In this document: one piece after another, positions 52,643 to 62,474 of the stretch
How positions within the stretch are numbered: position 1 is the stretch's first letter
Layout of the letters: each line of letters starts with the position of its first letter
Assembly: GCF_050749885.1 (NCBI RefSeq)
Contig: NZ_JBOIUB010000003.1
Coordinates: 62,001 to 126,000 of the forward strand
From: Zooshikella sp050749885
GTDB taxonomy: Bacteria > Pseudomonadota > Gammaproteobacteria > Pseudomonadales > Zooshikellaceae
Length of the DNA: 64,000 nt
Direction of reading: 5' to 3'
Notes under the pieces: generated by a model
Database searches by the model: none
Seen by the model: only the letters and a program-made list of their open reading frames with translations
What the model was told of the DNA's origin: nothing
Position numbers and translations under genes: made by a program

Positions 52643-52993
52643 ATGAGTCCACATCATCCCCCTATCACCATTTCTGATGTAGAAGTTATTGACGCATCTC
52701 CGCGTTTTAACCTTATTGAAATATGTGAACGGTGTGGCGTGGATCAGGCGCTGATTATTGCCATGGTCAGCTATGGCATTGTAGAACCCCATAACGACTA
52801 TCAAGTACCCGAACAATGGCGGTTTATGGCAAGTGATTTATTACGCTTACAAAAAGCGCTACGTTTAAAGCGCGATCTATCACTCAACCTATCAGGACTG
52901 GCTTTTGCTCTGGATTTATTAGATGAAGTTAACACACTTCGCCAGGATATAAATCAACTGCAGCATTATATTAAAACCATGCAGCAGGAATAG
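52643..52993 (+). CDS. cbpM: Chaperone modulator CbpM
   Basis: A 116-residue MerR-like modulator that binds the J domain of CbpA and blocks its co-chaperone and DNA-binding activity. The stretch LIEICERCGVDQALIIAMVSYGIVEP resembles the MerR-type helix region (only part quoted), and WRFMASDLLRLQKALRLKRDLSLN follows in the same fold. The start abuts the cbpA stop with no gap, the usual cbpA-cbpM organisation. It converges on the glycosyltransferase gene with five bases between stops. Confidence 0.92.
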   Translation: MSPHHPPITISDVEVIDASPRFNLIEICERCGVDQALIIAMVSYGIVEPHNDYQVPEQWRFMASDLLRLQKALRLKRDLSLNLSGLAFALDLLDEVNTLRQDINQLQHYIKTMQQE

Positions 52994-52998
52994 TGTTG

Positions 52999-54195
52999 TT
53001 ATTGAGTATCAACCATTGACTCATGAGGATACGTTGTTAACACATTTAAAAATATTTGCTCCAACGAGTGAATGACCGTTTCCCAACCAAATTGCTCGGT
53101 GTGTTTACGAACCTGTTCGCGATCCAATGGATTTTGCTGCCACTGTTTAACCATTGTCACAATACTCTTTACTGACCTTTCAGGTAAAAGGTATCCTGAG
53201 ACGTGTGGTTCAATTAAATCTGGAACAGCACCTACTGTGGTTGCAACAACAGGGGTTCCACAAGCCATCGCTTCCAACACTACATTTGGACAGCCTTCAC
53301 GTCGAGATGCTAAAACCAATACATCAGCAGCATTATAGTATTGCACCAAGTCACCCTGCTGAATATTGCCCGTAAAGACCACTCTATCAGCAACACCTAA
53401 CTGTTCAGCTAACTGCTGATATTTTACCCGCTCACTCCCTTCTCCAATGACCACTAATTGAGCCTCTGGTAGTTCTGTTAAAGCCTCAATAACTAAATGG
53501 TGTCCTTTTAATTCTATAGCGTTGCCAACCGATAACAGCGTTAAGCCATTTAACCCTAAAGCTTGACGTAAGCGCTCTCGGTCAGCAGCGGGTTTAAATA
53601 GCTCAAGATCAACACCATTTTGTAGTAAATGGACAGGTGTTGTAATACCCATCTCTTCCATACGCTGTTTCAAAGGCTTTGCAACACTCACCAGTTGACT
53701 GGCTTGATTGGCTGCTCGTACGATTTGATAGCGAGGCAATGTATAGTTTGGAATCAGGCTAATATCCTGCCCACGTGCTGAGACAACCACAGGTCGGTTT
53801 AAATAGCGGCCAAACTCAACGGCAGCAACGCCATCAGGGTAAAAATAGTGTGCATCAATTAAATCAAATGGCTGCTCTTTTAGGAGGTTTACCATAAACT
53901 TGCGCAAACTCCAGTACATCAGTTTTGGAGCGATACTCATGCCTACTTTTGGCAACACCGGGTAACGAGGATGATAAACCTTAATACCATTAACATCTTC
54001 TTCCTCTGGAACCTGGTTAAACTCACTATAACGACCAAAGCGCGGATTACTGGAAGGGAACCATGGAACAGGCGCTACAACGATTACTTTATGCCCTGTT
54101 AACTCAGCAAATTTATGCATTCGCGTAGCGACAAAAATACCATGACGGTATTGAATACAGTTAGGGTATAACGTAGAAAAGACCAAAATATTCAT
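52999..54195 (-). CDS. Glycosyltransferase family 4, XrtA locus
   Basis: A 398-residue GT-B fold glycosyltransferase. The N-terminal domain begins NILVFSTLYPNCIQYRHGIF. The family-4 donor domain includes LLSVGNAIELKGHHLVIEAL, FTGNIQQGDLVQYYNAADVL and the acidic donor motif ASRREGCPNVVLEAMACGTP (E-x7-E). It adds a sugar from a nucleotide donor to the repeat unit at the cytoplasmic face. It is the last gene of the long minus-strand operon, 3 bases after the next glycosyltransferase. Confidence 0.92.
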   Translation of the reverse strand: MNILVFSTLYPNCIQYRHGIFVATRMHKFAELTGHKVIVVAPVPWFPSSNPRFGRYSEFNQVPEEEDVNGIKVYHPRYPVLPKVGMSIAPKLMYWSLRKFMVNLLKEQPFDLIDAHYFYPDGVAAVEFGRYLNRPVVVSARGQDISLIPNYTLPRYQIVRAANQASQLVSVAKPLKQRMEEMGITTPVHLLQNGVDLELFKPAADRERLRQALGLNGLTLLSVGNAIELKGHHLVIEALTELPEAQLVVIGEGSERVKYQQLAEQLGVADRVVFTGNIQQGDLVQYYNAADVLVLASRREGCPNVVLEAMACGTPVVATTVGAVPDLIEPHVSGYLLPERSVKSIVTMVKQWQQNPLDREQVRKHTEQFGWETVIHSLEQIFLNVLTTYPHESMVDTQ

Positions 54196-54198
54196 GGT

Positions 54199-55431
54199 TT
54201 AACTTACTGTTGCACCTCGGTTAGACGCTTTGGCAATCGCTCGCTGATAAACATCCTGATAGCGGTTAACGCTATTTTTCCAGTTACGCTCATGCTCGAC
54301 ATATTCACGTCCACTATGCAACAACTGTTGCTGAAGTTTTTTATCCCCTGCCAGTTGTTCAATCTGAACAATTAAGTCAGACACCTCTCCCTGCCTAAAC
54401 AGCAAACCATTTTCACAATGTTGAATAAGCTCCTTATGGCCTCCAACATCTGATGCCACTACAAGCTTATGCTGTGCCATTGCTTCTAACGGTTTTAACG
54501 GCGTAACCAAATCTGTTAAGCGCATGGGCTTACGAGGATAGGCTAAAATATCAACAACACTATAGTAACGATGCACCTGATCATGGGGCACTCGTCCTGT
54601 CATAATAATCTGTTCTGCTGCAGAGCTTTGTTTAGCTAAACGTTGCAACCGCTCATTCTCAGGTCCACCCCCAATCAGCAGCAAACAGGCATTAGGGATT
54701 TTCTCTAACAATCCAGGCATCGCTTCAATAAGCAAGTCTAGCCCTTCATAAGCGTAAAAAGAGCCAATAAAACCAATAACAAGTCGCCCTTCTAAGCCCA
54801 ACGAGGAAACTAATTCAGTATCCTTTTGCTCCTGGGGCTGGAAACGCTCTATATCAACCGCATTGGGAATCACTGTGACATCCTGAATCGCTGTATCACG
54901 GGTTAACATCTCCGACTTAAGTCCTTCACAAATCGTCGTGATGGCATGAGCACGTTTCAGAACCATTGTTTCCAGCTTACGCGTTAATCGATAGCGAAGA
55001 TCACCCTGTTGTGCCGTGCCATGGTCAACAGCCGCATCCTCCCAAAATGCCCGTACCTCATAAACCAAGGGGAGTTTTAATTTTTTGGCTGCCAGATAAG
55101 CCGCCATACCATTAAGTGCTGGTGAGTGTGCATGAATCAAATCGGGTTTAATTTCTCTGGCAACTTGCTCAATACGTTTGGCCAATACAGGAATAATTGC
55201 TAACTGATTAACAACGGGTATTGCTTGCAGCCAACCCGGTAAAGGTGATGTGCGATAAAACACCAAGTCATCAACTGTCTCACATAACTGCTGGGTAGTC
55301 CCCTGCTTAGGACCCGTGAGCTGATATGTTTGCCAGCCTAATTTCTGCTGCTGCTGTAAAATAGCGCGAGTACGAAATGTGTAACCACTGTGTAATGGAA
55401 TAGAATGATCCAGAATATGTAACACTTTCAT
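54199..55431 (-). CDS. XrtA-associated glycosyltransferase (TIGR04063 type)
   Basis: A 410-residue GT-B glycosyltransferase. The opening KVLHILDHSIPLHSGYTFRT matches the PEP-CTERM/exosortase-associated group. Donor-domain features are VIGFIGSFYAYEGLDLLIEA, MTGRVPHDQVHRYYSVVDIL and LKPLEAMAQHKLVVASDVGG. Sugar specificity cannot be read from the sequence. It lies three bases from both neighbours in the operon, which implies tight co-translation. Confidence 0.93.
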   Translation of the reverse strand: MKVLHILDHSIPLHSGYTFRTRAILQQQQKLGWQTYQLTGPKQGTTQQLCETVDDLVFYRTSPLPGWLQAIPVVNQLAIIPVLAKRIEQVAREIKPDLIHAHSPALNGMAAYLAAKKLKLPLVYEVRAFWEDAAVDHGTAQQGDLRYRLTRKLETMVLKRAHAITTICEGLKSEMLTRDTAIQDVTVIPNAVDIERFQPQEQKDTELVSSLGLEGRLVIGFIGSFYAYEGLDLLIEAMPGLLEKIPNACLLLIGGGPENERLQRLAKQSSAAEQIIMTGRVPHDQVHRYYSVVDILAYPRKPMRLTDLVTPLKPLEAMAQHKLVVASDVGGHKELIQHCENGLLFRQGEVSDLIVQIEQLAGDKKLQQQLLHSGREYVEHERNWKNSVNRYQDVYQRAIAKASNRGATVS

Positions 55432-55434
55432 ACA

Positions 55435-57357
55435 TTAAGCCACCTGAGAAACAGCACTATCGGCAGACAACACTTGACGTAGAAATGCTTCAAACATTGA
55501 TAATGTCCATAACGCAGCACTGTGATCACGTAAACCACTCTGGTGCTGAGTCACCAACTGACGTAAATAGTCTGCATTAAAATAACCACTATCAAGCATT
55601 TGCTCACTTAATACCGACTGTTGAAGACGCTCTTTTAGCGGCCCCCGGAACCATTTAGCCACTGGGACAGCAAAGCCCATTTTGTCACGGTACAAAATAT
55701 TATTGGAAAGATGCGGTTCCAGTGCCTTCTTCAGCACATATTTACCTTCTTGGCCATGTAACTTCTGAGAAGGAGGGACATTCATAGACCACTCAATCAA
55801 CTTATGGTCAAGAAAAGGTACCCGGACCTCTAAAGAGTGAGCCATACTGGCTCGATCAACTTTGGTCAAAATATCGCCAACTAAATAGGTTTTCATATCC
55901 AAATACTGAATCAGCGACAGAGGATCATCCGTTTGGCAATTAGCTGCATGCCGTTTAAAAACTTCTATTGAATGATAACCTTGTAGATCACCTTTCAACC
56001 GATCACTAAATAAATCACTGCGCTGCTGATCATTTAAAATGGAAACCGAATGCAAATAGGCTTCAACCGATGTTCGTGCTAAAGACTGGAATGTTGTCTT
56101 TGCCCGGAAAATTCTAGGAGCCCAATCTGCTTTTGGATAGAGCTCTCCCAGTAAACCAAATACTGGTTTTCGAAAGCCTAGAGGAATTTTACTGCGAACA
56201 CGCTCTTCATTCATGTGCCAGCGATAGCGTCGGTAACCCGCAAAAATCTCATCTCCACCATCGCCAGAAAGCACCACCGTAACCCGCTGCTTAGCAAGTT
56301 CACACACACGATACGTCGGCATAGCTGAACTATCAGCATAGGGTTCATCATAAAGGAGTGCTAACTTATCAAGAAGCTCGAAGTCATCTACAGCAACTGT
56401 TTTCTCCCAATGATTGGTGTGATACTGCTGAGCTACTTCTTTGGCAAACTCGGACTCATTAAAATCAGCTTCATTAAAGGCGATGGAACATGTATTGACG
56501 GGATCGTTCTGTAATCCTGCCATCATCGCTACTACTGCGCTGGAGTCGACCCCTCCCGATAAAAAAGCACCCAAAGGCACTTCTGATACCATCCTAATAT
56601 CAATTGCTTTGCGGAGCTGTTCAATAAGCTGAGCTTCTGTGTTTTCTTTAATAAAATCAGGGTGCTGAGTGAAAGGTACATCCCAGTATGCTTTGATTGC
56701 AGGCTCAGCCATACCCCGTGTCAGTGTTAACGTATGGCCAGGTGATAATTTAAAAACATCTTTAAAAATCGTATTGGGTTCAGGAATATAACCAAAGGTA
56801 AAATAGTCTTCGATAGCCGGTAAATAAATATCTCGCTTTAACTGTGGATGGGCTAATAATACTTTTAATTCCGAGGCGAACATAAACTCGCCTGTAGCCA
56901 GCGTCGCAAAAAATAGGGGTTTAATGCCTAGTCGGTCACGGGCAATAAATAATTGTTGGCGATTGCGATCCCAAATAGCAAAAGCAAACATGCCCCGTAA
57001 ATGCTTAACGCATTCCTCTCCCCATTCAATCCAGGCATACACTATGGTTTCTGTATCTGAGTGGGTTTTAAACTGATAACCTTTAGCAATAAGCTCCTGG
57101 CGTAAATCCTGAAAATTATAAATTTCACCATTAAACACAATGGCCACAGAACCATCATCATTAAATAAAGGCTGCTGCCCCGTAGAAATATCAATGATAG
57201 ACAACCTGCGGTGTGCTAAGCCTACACCTGGCTCTATATGCACCCCACCTTCATCAGGCCCACGGTGAAACTGGGTATTATTCATCGCTGTCAATAATGC
57301 GCGATCAACCACCCCTGCCGACTCTTTAATATGAAAAATCCCTGCAATGCCACACAT
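55435..57357 (-). CDS. XrtA-associated amidotransferase 1 (asparagine synthase type, TIGR03108)
   Basis: A 640-residue class II glutamine amidotransferase/asparagine synthetase-like enzyme with an intact N-terminal nucleophile (MCGIAGIFHI, Cys2). The PP-loop is GAFLSGGVDSSAVVAMMAG near 265, with VVLSGDGGDEIFAGYRRYRW near 360. It would amidate a carboxyl group, such as a uronic or amino acid, using glutamine and ATP. It contrasts with the 41045-42880 protein, which lacks Cys2. It is coupled to the glycosyltransferase 3 bases away. Confidence 0.94.
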   Translation of the reverse strand: MCGIAGIFHIKESAGVVDRALLTAMNNTQFHRGPDEGGVHIEPGVGLAHRRLSIIDISTGQQPLFNDDGSVAIVFNGEIYNFQDLRQELIAKGYQFKTHSDTETIVYAWIEWGEECVKHLRGMFAFAIWDRNRQQLFIARDRLGIKPLFFATLATGEFMFASELKVLLAHPQLKRDIYLPAIEDYFTFGYIPEPNTIFKDVFKLSPGHTLTLTRGMAEPAIKAYWDVPFTQHPDFIKENTEAQLIEQLRKAIDIRMVSEVPLGAFLSGGVDSSAVVAMMAGLQNDPVNTCSIAFNEADFNESEFAKEVAQQYHTNHWEKTVAVDDFELLDKLALLYDEPYADSSAMPTYRVCELAKQRVTVVLSGDGGDEIFAGYRRYRWHMNEERVRSKIPLGFRKPVFGLLGELYPKADWAPRIFRAKTTFQSLARTSVEAYLHSVSILNDQQRSDLFSDRLKGDLQGYHSIEVFKRHAANCQTDDPLSLIQYLDMKTYLVGDILTKVDRASMAHSLEVRVPFLDHKLIEWSMNVPPSQKLHGQEGKYVLKKALEPHLSNNILYRDKMGFAVPVAKWFRGPLKERLQQSVLSEQMLDSGYFNADYLRQLVTQHQSGLRDHSAALWTLSMFEAFLRQVLSADSAVSQVA

Positions 57358-57385
57358 ATAAATAGATACCTTTACTGAAGGGGGA

Positions 57386-58537
57386 TTAATTCGGTTGCAA
57401 CTGATCGTAAATTGACGTGTAACGATTAACCATAGCGTCCATACTGAATGTTTCTACAACATGTTGCCGCGCGGCAAGACCATGCTGCTTTCGACGCTCA
57501 GTATCCTTAAGATACTGATGAATTGCTTCTGCTAAAGCTGCCACATTATCTACAGGTACAATCATGCCGTTTTGTTGATGTTGAATAAGTTCACTGTTAC
57601 CACCGACATCTGTCGCCACCACAGGTAAACCAGATGCCATTGCTTCCAATATTGTGTTAGAAATACCTTCCGCTAATGAGGGTAATACAAAAATAGCAAA
57701 TCGACGCATAAGTTGAGGAATATCCTGCCTTACGCCTGCAAACCAAACAGATGAAGCAACACCCGCCTTTTCAGCCATCGATTGCAAATGCGCTTTTTCA
57801 GGGCCATCCCCCACCAACACTAGCTTTATCGTATCGGCAACTGTGCTATCTTTTTTCAACTCAATAAATGCTGATAATAAACTTTGTTGGTGCTTTATTT
57901 TGGCCAAACGGCCCACTGTGCCAATAATAAGCTGTCCGGGTTGAGTAAATGACTCAGGCACATCGGACGCTAATGGGGTTTGGGGTGAAAACTTATCAGT
58001 ATCAACACCATTATAAATATGCGCTACTTTATTTGCTGCAACCCCTACACTGTTAATTAGATAATCGCGACTTTCAGAAGATAATGCGATGTAATGCTTC
58101 ACAAAAGGATTCATTAGTCGACGTAACCATTGGTATTTTTTATTACTGCCCGCTACATCATAAACATCCCAACCATGCTCACCATGAATACGATAGCGAA
58201 CACCTGCTAACCAGGCAATAAACTGTCCCTCAAGTGTTGCAATATTACGGGTGTGTACATAATCAGGTTTTAACTGTCGTAAAGCTTTCCAAAGACGGTA
58301 ATAAAGTTTCCAGTCTTGACCTTCTTTTTTATGTAACGCAATAATTTCTACATCAGACCGTTTTATACGTTGAGCAAAATCAGAGTAATCCGTCATGCAA
58401 ATAATGGCATGACGATAGCGTGACACAGGAATACGGTTAATCAAATTGACTAAACCATTCTCTAAACCACCTACATCCAAGCGAAAAACTAAATGGGCAA
58501 TGAGTGGTATATGTTCAGCATGGGTTAACGTCATCAT
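57386..58537 (-). CDS. XrtA-associated sugar transferase (TIGR03088 type)
   Basis: A 383-residue GT-B glycosyltransferase opening PLIAHLVFRLDVGGLENGLV, the usual start of the PEP-CTERM-associated group. Donor-domain motifs are IIGTVGRLAKIKHQQSLLSA, FAGVRQDIPQLMRRFAIFVL and LPSLAEGISNTILEAMASGL (E-x7-E). It adds one sugar of the repeat unit. It is preceded by a 116-base spacer after xrtA, the largest gap within the operon. Confidence 0.93.
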   Translation of the reverse strand: MMTLTHAEHIPLIAHLVFRLDVGGLENGLVNLINRIPVSRYRHAIICMTDYSDFAQRIKRSDVEIIALHKKEGQDWKLYYRLWKALRQLKPDYVHTRNIATLEGQFIAWLAGVRYRIHGEHGWDVYDVAGSNKKYQWLRRLMNPFVKHYIALSSESRDYLINSVGVAANKVAHIYNGVDTDKFSPQTPLASDVPESFTQPGQLIIGTVGRLAKIKHQQSLLSAFIELKKDSTVADTIKLVLVGDGPEKAHLQSMAEKAGVASSVWFAGVRQDIPQLMRRFAIFVLPSLAEGISNTILEAMASGLPVVATDVGGNSELIQHQQNGMIVPVDNVAALAEAIHQYLKDTERRKQHGLAARQHVVETFSMDAMVNRYTSIYDQLQPN

Positions 58538-58590
58538 ATAAATACTTAATAAAACAGCCTTTTATACCCAATAATTCTCGATATGTTATT

Positions 58591-58613
58591 AGGGCTAACA
58601 CGAATGATAGCCC
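58591..58613. promoter_or_regulatory. Hairpin in the spacer after xrtA
   Basis: GGGCTA (58592-58597) pairs with TAGCCC (58608-58613) across ten bases. It lies in the 116-base space between xrtA and the next glycosyltransferase. There is no T tract on the minus strand after it, so it may be an mRNA stability or attenuation element, or not significant. Confidence 0.3.
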
Positions 58614-58653
58614 GTACATAGATCGCTCACTGTGGGTATTTTTCACAACAGGC

Positions 58654-60216
58654 TTAAGGCTTATAACTCACCAAAGACTCTGTCAATAAAGGCATTGCCT
58701 CAGTTAAAAAGCGCTGTAATTTTTCTCGCGCTTCACTTGGTTTAATATCAAAATCGGTGGCCATTGCCAAAAAGCTCCCACCATAGAATTGCCCAGTTAA
58801 CTTGCCGTAAGCCTGGTATAATTTAATTAAATATATATTTGTCATCACTTTGTTATTTAACACATACCACGACCATAAAAGTCTTCGTTGACCATCATGC
58901 TCAACGACATACTCATAAAAAGAGTAAGTCTTTTCGGCAATTTCAATGCTGCGCACTTGTTGCGATAATATCTTCCAATTATCATCATCGAACAGTTGGT
59001 TTGCGTAACTGACTAACTCAATATCACGCTCTCCTCCTGTATAATGTGCAGAAAAAAGAAATAGAGATTGATCAGTTACATCATTTTGATACGTTACATG
59101 TGTTGTATGGGGTGTCGAAAAAGTTGGCTTCCAATTAATAGGCTGTTTTTTTGTTAACTGCCAGTTAGCTACTTTTTCGGGTAACGTAAAAGCAACCTGA
59201 CTAACAGCTGAAGGTTGATTTAACAACGTAAGTATAGGAATACAAATAATAATCACGGTCAGCCAGACGAGCATCCGCCAGTGCTGCTTCTCGATAGGCT
59301 GCACAACATCTTGACTCACTGAAAAGCGGCTATCACCTTTCGGTAAAGTTTGATCAGCTTCTGTTGTGTTTGTTGTACTTTGCAGGGTAATAGGATTATC
59401 GGCAAACTTACCGCCAATCCAAAACAAAAGCAGCATAACAATGCCAAAAAACACCCAGCCATAAAGAATATGATCAACGCCAACGGCATACTTCATATTA
59501 GAGTAATAGGCAATCATGATGATTCCCCATGCTCTAATACCATTGGCGACAATTGGTAAAACCAAACTAATCCCAATAAATAAAATACGTTTTTTCAGGC
59601 TATTAAAGGTAATGTAAGCGTAAAATGCACCAAGTGCTGCTGAAGCAATTAAATAACGAATGCCACTGCAGGCCTCTGCAACCAAAAAGTCGCCTGAAGG
59701 AATCGAAATATAATACCCTTCCCAGTAAACCGGTATACCTACCAGTTGCAGTCCCTTCACCGAAAACCAAGCTGTGATCTCCTGCAATAGCGGTACTAAG
59801 TTTTCTCCCATCGGTACAGCAAACAGTAGATAGCCAACAGGAAATGCCACCTGTTTTAGTACCTGAAAGCCTAGAAGCCCCCAAATAATCATTGGAATCA
59901 TCAGTACTACAGCAAGTTGCTGAACAACATTCACCCCCGCCGCATTAGCCACAAACCAAACGATTGCTAACCCCAATAAGATCAGAGACGCTAACCAGCT
60001 TGGTTGAGCATCCTTCAGACTAACGAATTGTCGTCGTTGCCAAAACAAATAAAGCGCCATAGGTACAATCAAAAACCCATGAGCAAATGTCACGGAATTA
60101 ATCCATACATGAACCATCGCTTGATGTGTAGGAAAAAACGCCAATAGCCAGATAACCAATAAAGGAATCAACAGATAGGGTAATGACATTGTGTTATTAG
60201 CAATCCTTGACGTCAT
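58654..60216 (-). CDS. xrtA: Exosortase A fused to EpsI domain
   Basis: A 520-residue membrane protein. The exosortase part (about 1-280) has about eight membrane helices and the catalytic triad: Cys in VAEACSGIRYLIASAALG (about 183), Arg in IVANGIRAWGIIMIAYYS (about 227) and His in VGVDHILYGWVFFG (about 248). A soluble periplasmic EpsI-type domain (DUF3485-like) follows from about 340 to the end. Exosortase A recognises PEP-CTERM tails and transfers the proteins to a cell-surface acceptor. The fusion to EpsI is frequent in XrtA loci. Transcribed with the glycosyltransferases. Confidence 0.95.
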   Translation of the reverse strand: MTSRIANNTMSLPYLLIPLLVIWLLAFFPTHQAMVHVWINSVTFAHGFLIVPMALYLFWQRRQFVSLKDAQPSWLASLILLGLAIVWFVANAAGVNVVQQLAVVLMIPMIIWGLLGFQVLKQVAFPVGYLLFAVPMGENLVPLLQEITAWFSVKGLQLVGIPVYWEGYYISIPSGDFLVAEACSGIRYLIASAALGAFYAYITFNSLKKRILFIGISLVLPIVANGIRAWGIIMIAYYSNMKYAVGVDHILYGWVFFGIVMLLLFWIGGKFADNPITLQSTTNTTEADQTLPKGDSRFSVSQDVVQPIEKQHWRMLVWLTVIIICIPILTLLNQPSAVSQVAFTLPEKVANWQLTKKQPINWKPTFSTPHTTHVTYQNDVTDQSLFLFSAHYTGGERDIELVSYANQLFDDDNWKILSQQVRSIEIAEKTYSFYEYVVEHDGQRRLLWSWYVLNNKVMTNIYLIKLYQAYGKLTGQFYGGSFLAMATDFDIKPSEAREKLQRFLTEAMPLLTESLVSYKP

Positions 60217-60227
60217 ACATTACTCCT

Positions 60228-61424
60228 TTAGGGACTACCCGATAATAATGTTTGAAAGCGCATCAAACTGGTCTGCCAGCTAAAATTTTGCTGAGTCCAT
60301 TGACGTATACCATCCGCTGGAGCCATTGCCGACATTGCTAAGCGAGCTTGTATGGCTTCATAAAATAAGTTGGAATCTAAAGGTGTTGTTGTGGCCAGTT
60401 CAGCAGGTGCATCTATACCTTCCATTGCTTGCTCAGTAGCAATCACCCATTTACCTAACGCCATAGCTTCCAGTACTTTATTTTGTATTCCCCTGGCTAT
60501 GCGTAATGGAGCAACAATGACATCCGCATGTAAAATGTAGGGCCGTATATCCTCTACTCGCCCCGTCACCGTGATCCCTTCCTGTTTAGCAAGCTCTTGT
60601 ACTTCCTGTGTAGGGTTTCCCCCAACAATATAAAACTGCACATCTGGCTGAGCAGCACGACAATGAGGGAATACTTCTTCAGAAAACCAGCGTACAGCAT
60701 CAACATTTGCCCAATAGTCCATCGCACCGGTAAATGCGATTACGGGACCATTATGTCCATACGGTGATGGCATCGTTAACGACGGATTAAAGAAGTCAAA
60801 ATCAACACCATTTGGAATACCAACCACATTCGCAGCATTGGGTGCCAATGTTTTAAATAAACTGGCTTCCTTATCAGAAACAAACACTGAAGCATTGACT
60901 TGGTTTGCCACTGAACATTCATACTTTTCCAGATAACAGGCTTCCCGACGGTACACCCATCCCATAATACCTGACTTAGACTGACTATATTGTCGCCACT
61001 TGTCAGAGTCGACATCAACAAAATCAATAACGGTTGGTAACGTCTGAAAATGTCCCTCAAGATATTGCGCCATAGAAGAAGAAAAAATAACGCAACCTGC
61101 AAATTCATGAGCTTGTGTTACACGCCTCACCCATTGATGCATGCTTGTATTAGTATAATAAGGTAATGTCAAAGGTTGCCCCTTCGCGATACCCACTAAT
61201 GATTTCAACTTAGCTAACGATGGATTCAGTATTTCTACATTTAACTCAGTACACCACTGCTTAACCGTATCGATATACTGTTTGTCATTTGGGTCATCAA
61301 TAAATGTTCCCAAGTAAACATTATAGTGTTCAGATAAAAAACGTAGTAAGTGATAAGAACGAATCTTATCACCTTTGTTCGGTGGGAAAGGTATACGATG
61401 AACCAAATACAACAGGTTTTTCAT
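60228..61424 (-). CDS. XrtA-associated sugar transferase (TIGR03087 type)
   Basis: A 398-residue GT-B glycosyltransferase opening NLLYLVHRIPFPPNKGDKIR, the hallmark of the group that precedes exosortase A. It has PVIAFTGAMDYWANVDAVRW near 223 and ADVIVAPLRIARGIQNKVLE near 312, where the E-containing run includes KVLEAMALGKWVIAT. It is likely to act early in repeat-unit assembly. It is 3 bases from the FemAB-type gene and 11 from xrtA. Confidence 0.94.
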   Translation of the reverse strand: MKNLLYLVHRIPFPPNKGDKIRSYHLLRFLSEHYNVYLGTFIDDPNDKQYIDTVKQWCTELNVEILNPSLAKLKSLVGIAKGQPLTLPYYTNTSMHQWVRRVTQAHEFAGCVIFSSSMAQYLEGHFQTLPTVIDFVDVDSDKWRQYSQSKSGIMGWVYRREACYLEKYECSVANQVNASVFVSDKEASLFKTLAPNAANVVGIPNGVDFDFFNPSLTMPSPYGHNGPVIAFTGAMDYWANVDAVRWFSEEVFPHCRAAQPDVQFYIVGGNPTQEVQELAKQEGITVTGRVEDIRPYILHADVIVAPLRIARGIQNKVLEAMALGKWVIATEQAMEGIDAPAELATTTPLDSNLFYEAIQARLAMSAMAPADGIRQWTQQNFSWQTSLMRFQTLLSGSP

Positions 61425-61427
61425 ACA

Positions 61428-62465
61428 TCATCCTAGATATTTAGAAACCATAGGCCCAATCAGTTGACTTAACTTCAAAGGTAACTTAGACCAAATCTGA
61501 ATAAACAGTTTATATTTTGGATTATTGGGACTTATATTTGGTAAATGGTCAGCTTTAACTAAGAAATAATCGTAATAAAGTGGTTCTGGTGAAAACCCCC
61601 AATTCTTTTTAAAACTAAACGCGCCCGTGTTTTGTTTGCTTCGGCCAAAGTCAAAAAATGCTGCGCCTTTCTTTAATGCATGACGCATTAATTCCCAGTA
61701 CATAAAATCATTACCAGCACATTGCCTGGCATTTTCTGTCCCACCTCCATAATAAGGTAGAACCTGATCTTTAAAATAAAAACTCAAAACACTGGCAACA
61801 ACTTCGTCATTATTTTTAACGGTTAAAATATCCGCATGTTCTGGGAAAGCTTGTAATAAAATATCAAAATAATGCTGATTAAATACGGGGGTTCCTAAAT
61901 TCCTCACACTGCTGGAATAAGCATAGAAAAAATTACTTGTGTCATTTTCGATAACTGTTGATAACCCCGCTTTAATGCCCTTCCTCACCATAGCTCGTTG
62001 CTTTCGAGGAATGGCTTTCATATTTTCGTCATCTGTGGCACATAATGGCTTACGAAAAGTGACATATAACTCTTTACGCTGCCATTTTTCTGGCAGCGTT
62101 TCTTGATTTAGATTTCTCAGCTCTAGATAATCAACTTGTAACTCTTGAGCCAATGAGCAGGCTGCATTGAGTAATGCCTGTCTACTGTCGTCATCATCCG
62201 CGACCACACCACCATACACACTAAAAGGCACTGAAATAAGTGCATTGCCAAACAACCAACTCTTTACCTGACCCAAAGGTAAAACACCTGTTAGCTTATC
62301 GTCTCGTTCTGCATACAAATAATGCGAATCATGTCCAAAAGCTTGCTTTAATACATCTCGCCATTCAGCACGATGAAAAAATGTTGAATTTTCTGCATGA
62401 TCAACATAATGGTTCCATGCATTAACGGATGCATCGGTAAGCGGTTTAACAACAACCTGACTCAC
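61428..62465 (-). CDS. FemAB-family acyltransferase, XrtA-associated (TIGR03019 type)
   Basis: A 345-residue FemAB-like protein of the double-GNAT fold. The opening contains HAENSTFFHRAEWRDVLKQA. Conserved signature runs are IPRKQRAMVRKGIKAGL near 165, YYGGGTENARQCAGNDFMYW near 258 and FFDFGRSKQNTGAFSFKKNW near 290. FemAB proteins transfer aminoacyl groups, often from tRNA; the XrtA group is thought to modify the exopolysaccharide, without proof. It sits in the operon between the deacetylase and the TIGR03087-type transferase. Confidence 0.93.
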   Translation of the reverse strand: MSQVVVKPLTDASVNAWNHYVDHAENSTFFHRAEWRDVLKQAFGHDSHYLYAERDDKLTGVLPLGQVKSWLFGNALISVPFSVYGGVVADDDDSRQALLNAACSLAQELQVDYLELRNLNQETLPEKWQRKELYVTFRKPLCATDDENMKAIPRKQRAMVRKGIKAGLSTVIENDTSNFFYAYSSSVRNLGTPVFNQHYFDILLQAFPEHADILTVKNNDEVVASVLSFYFKDQVLPYYGGGTENARQCAGNDFMYWELMRHALKKGAAFFDFGRSKQNTGAFSFKKNWGFSPEPLYYDYFLVKADHLPNISPNNPKYKLFIQIWSKLPLKLSQLIGPMVSKYLG

Positions 62466-62474
62466 AGTCTTTCC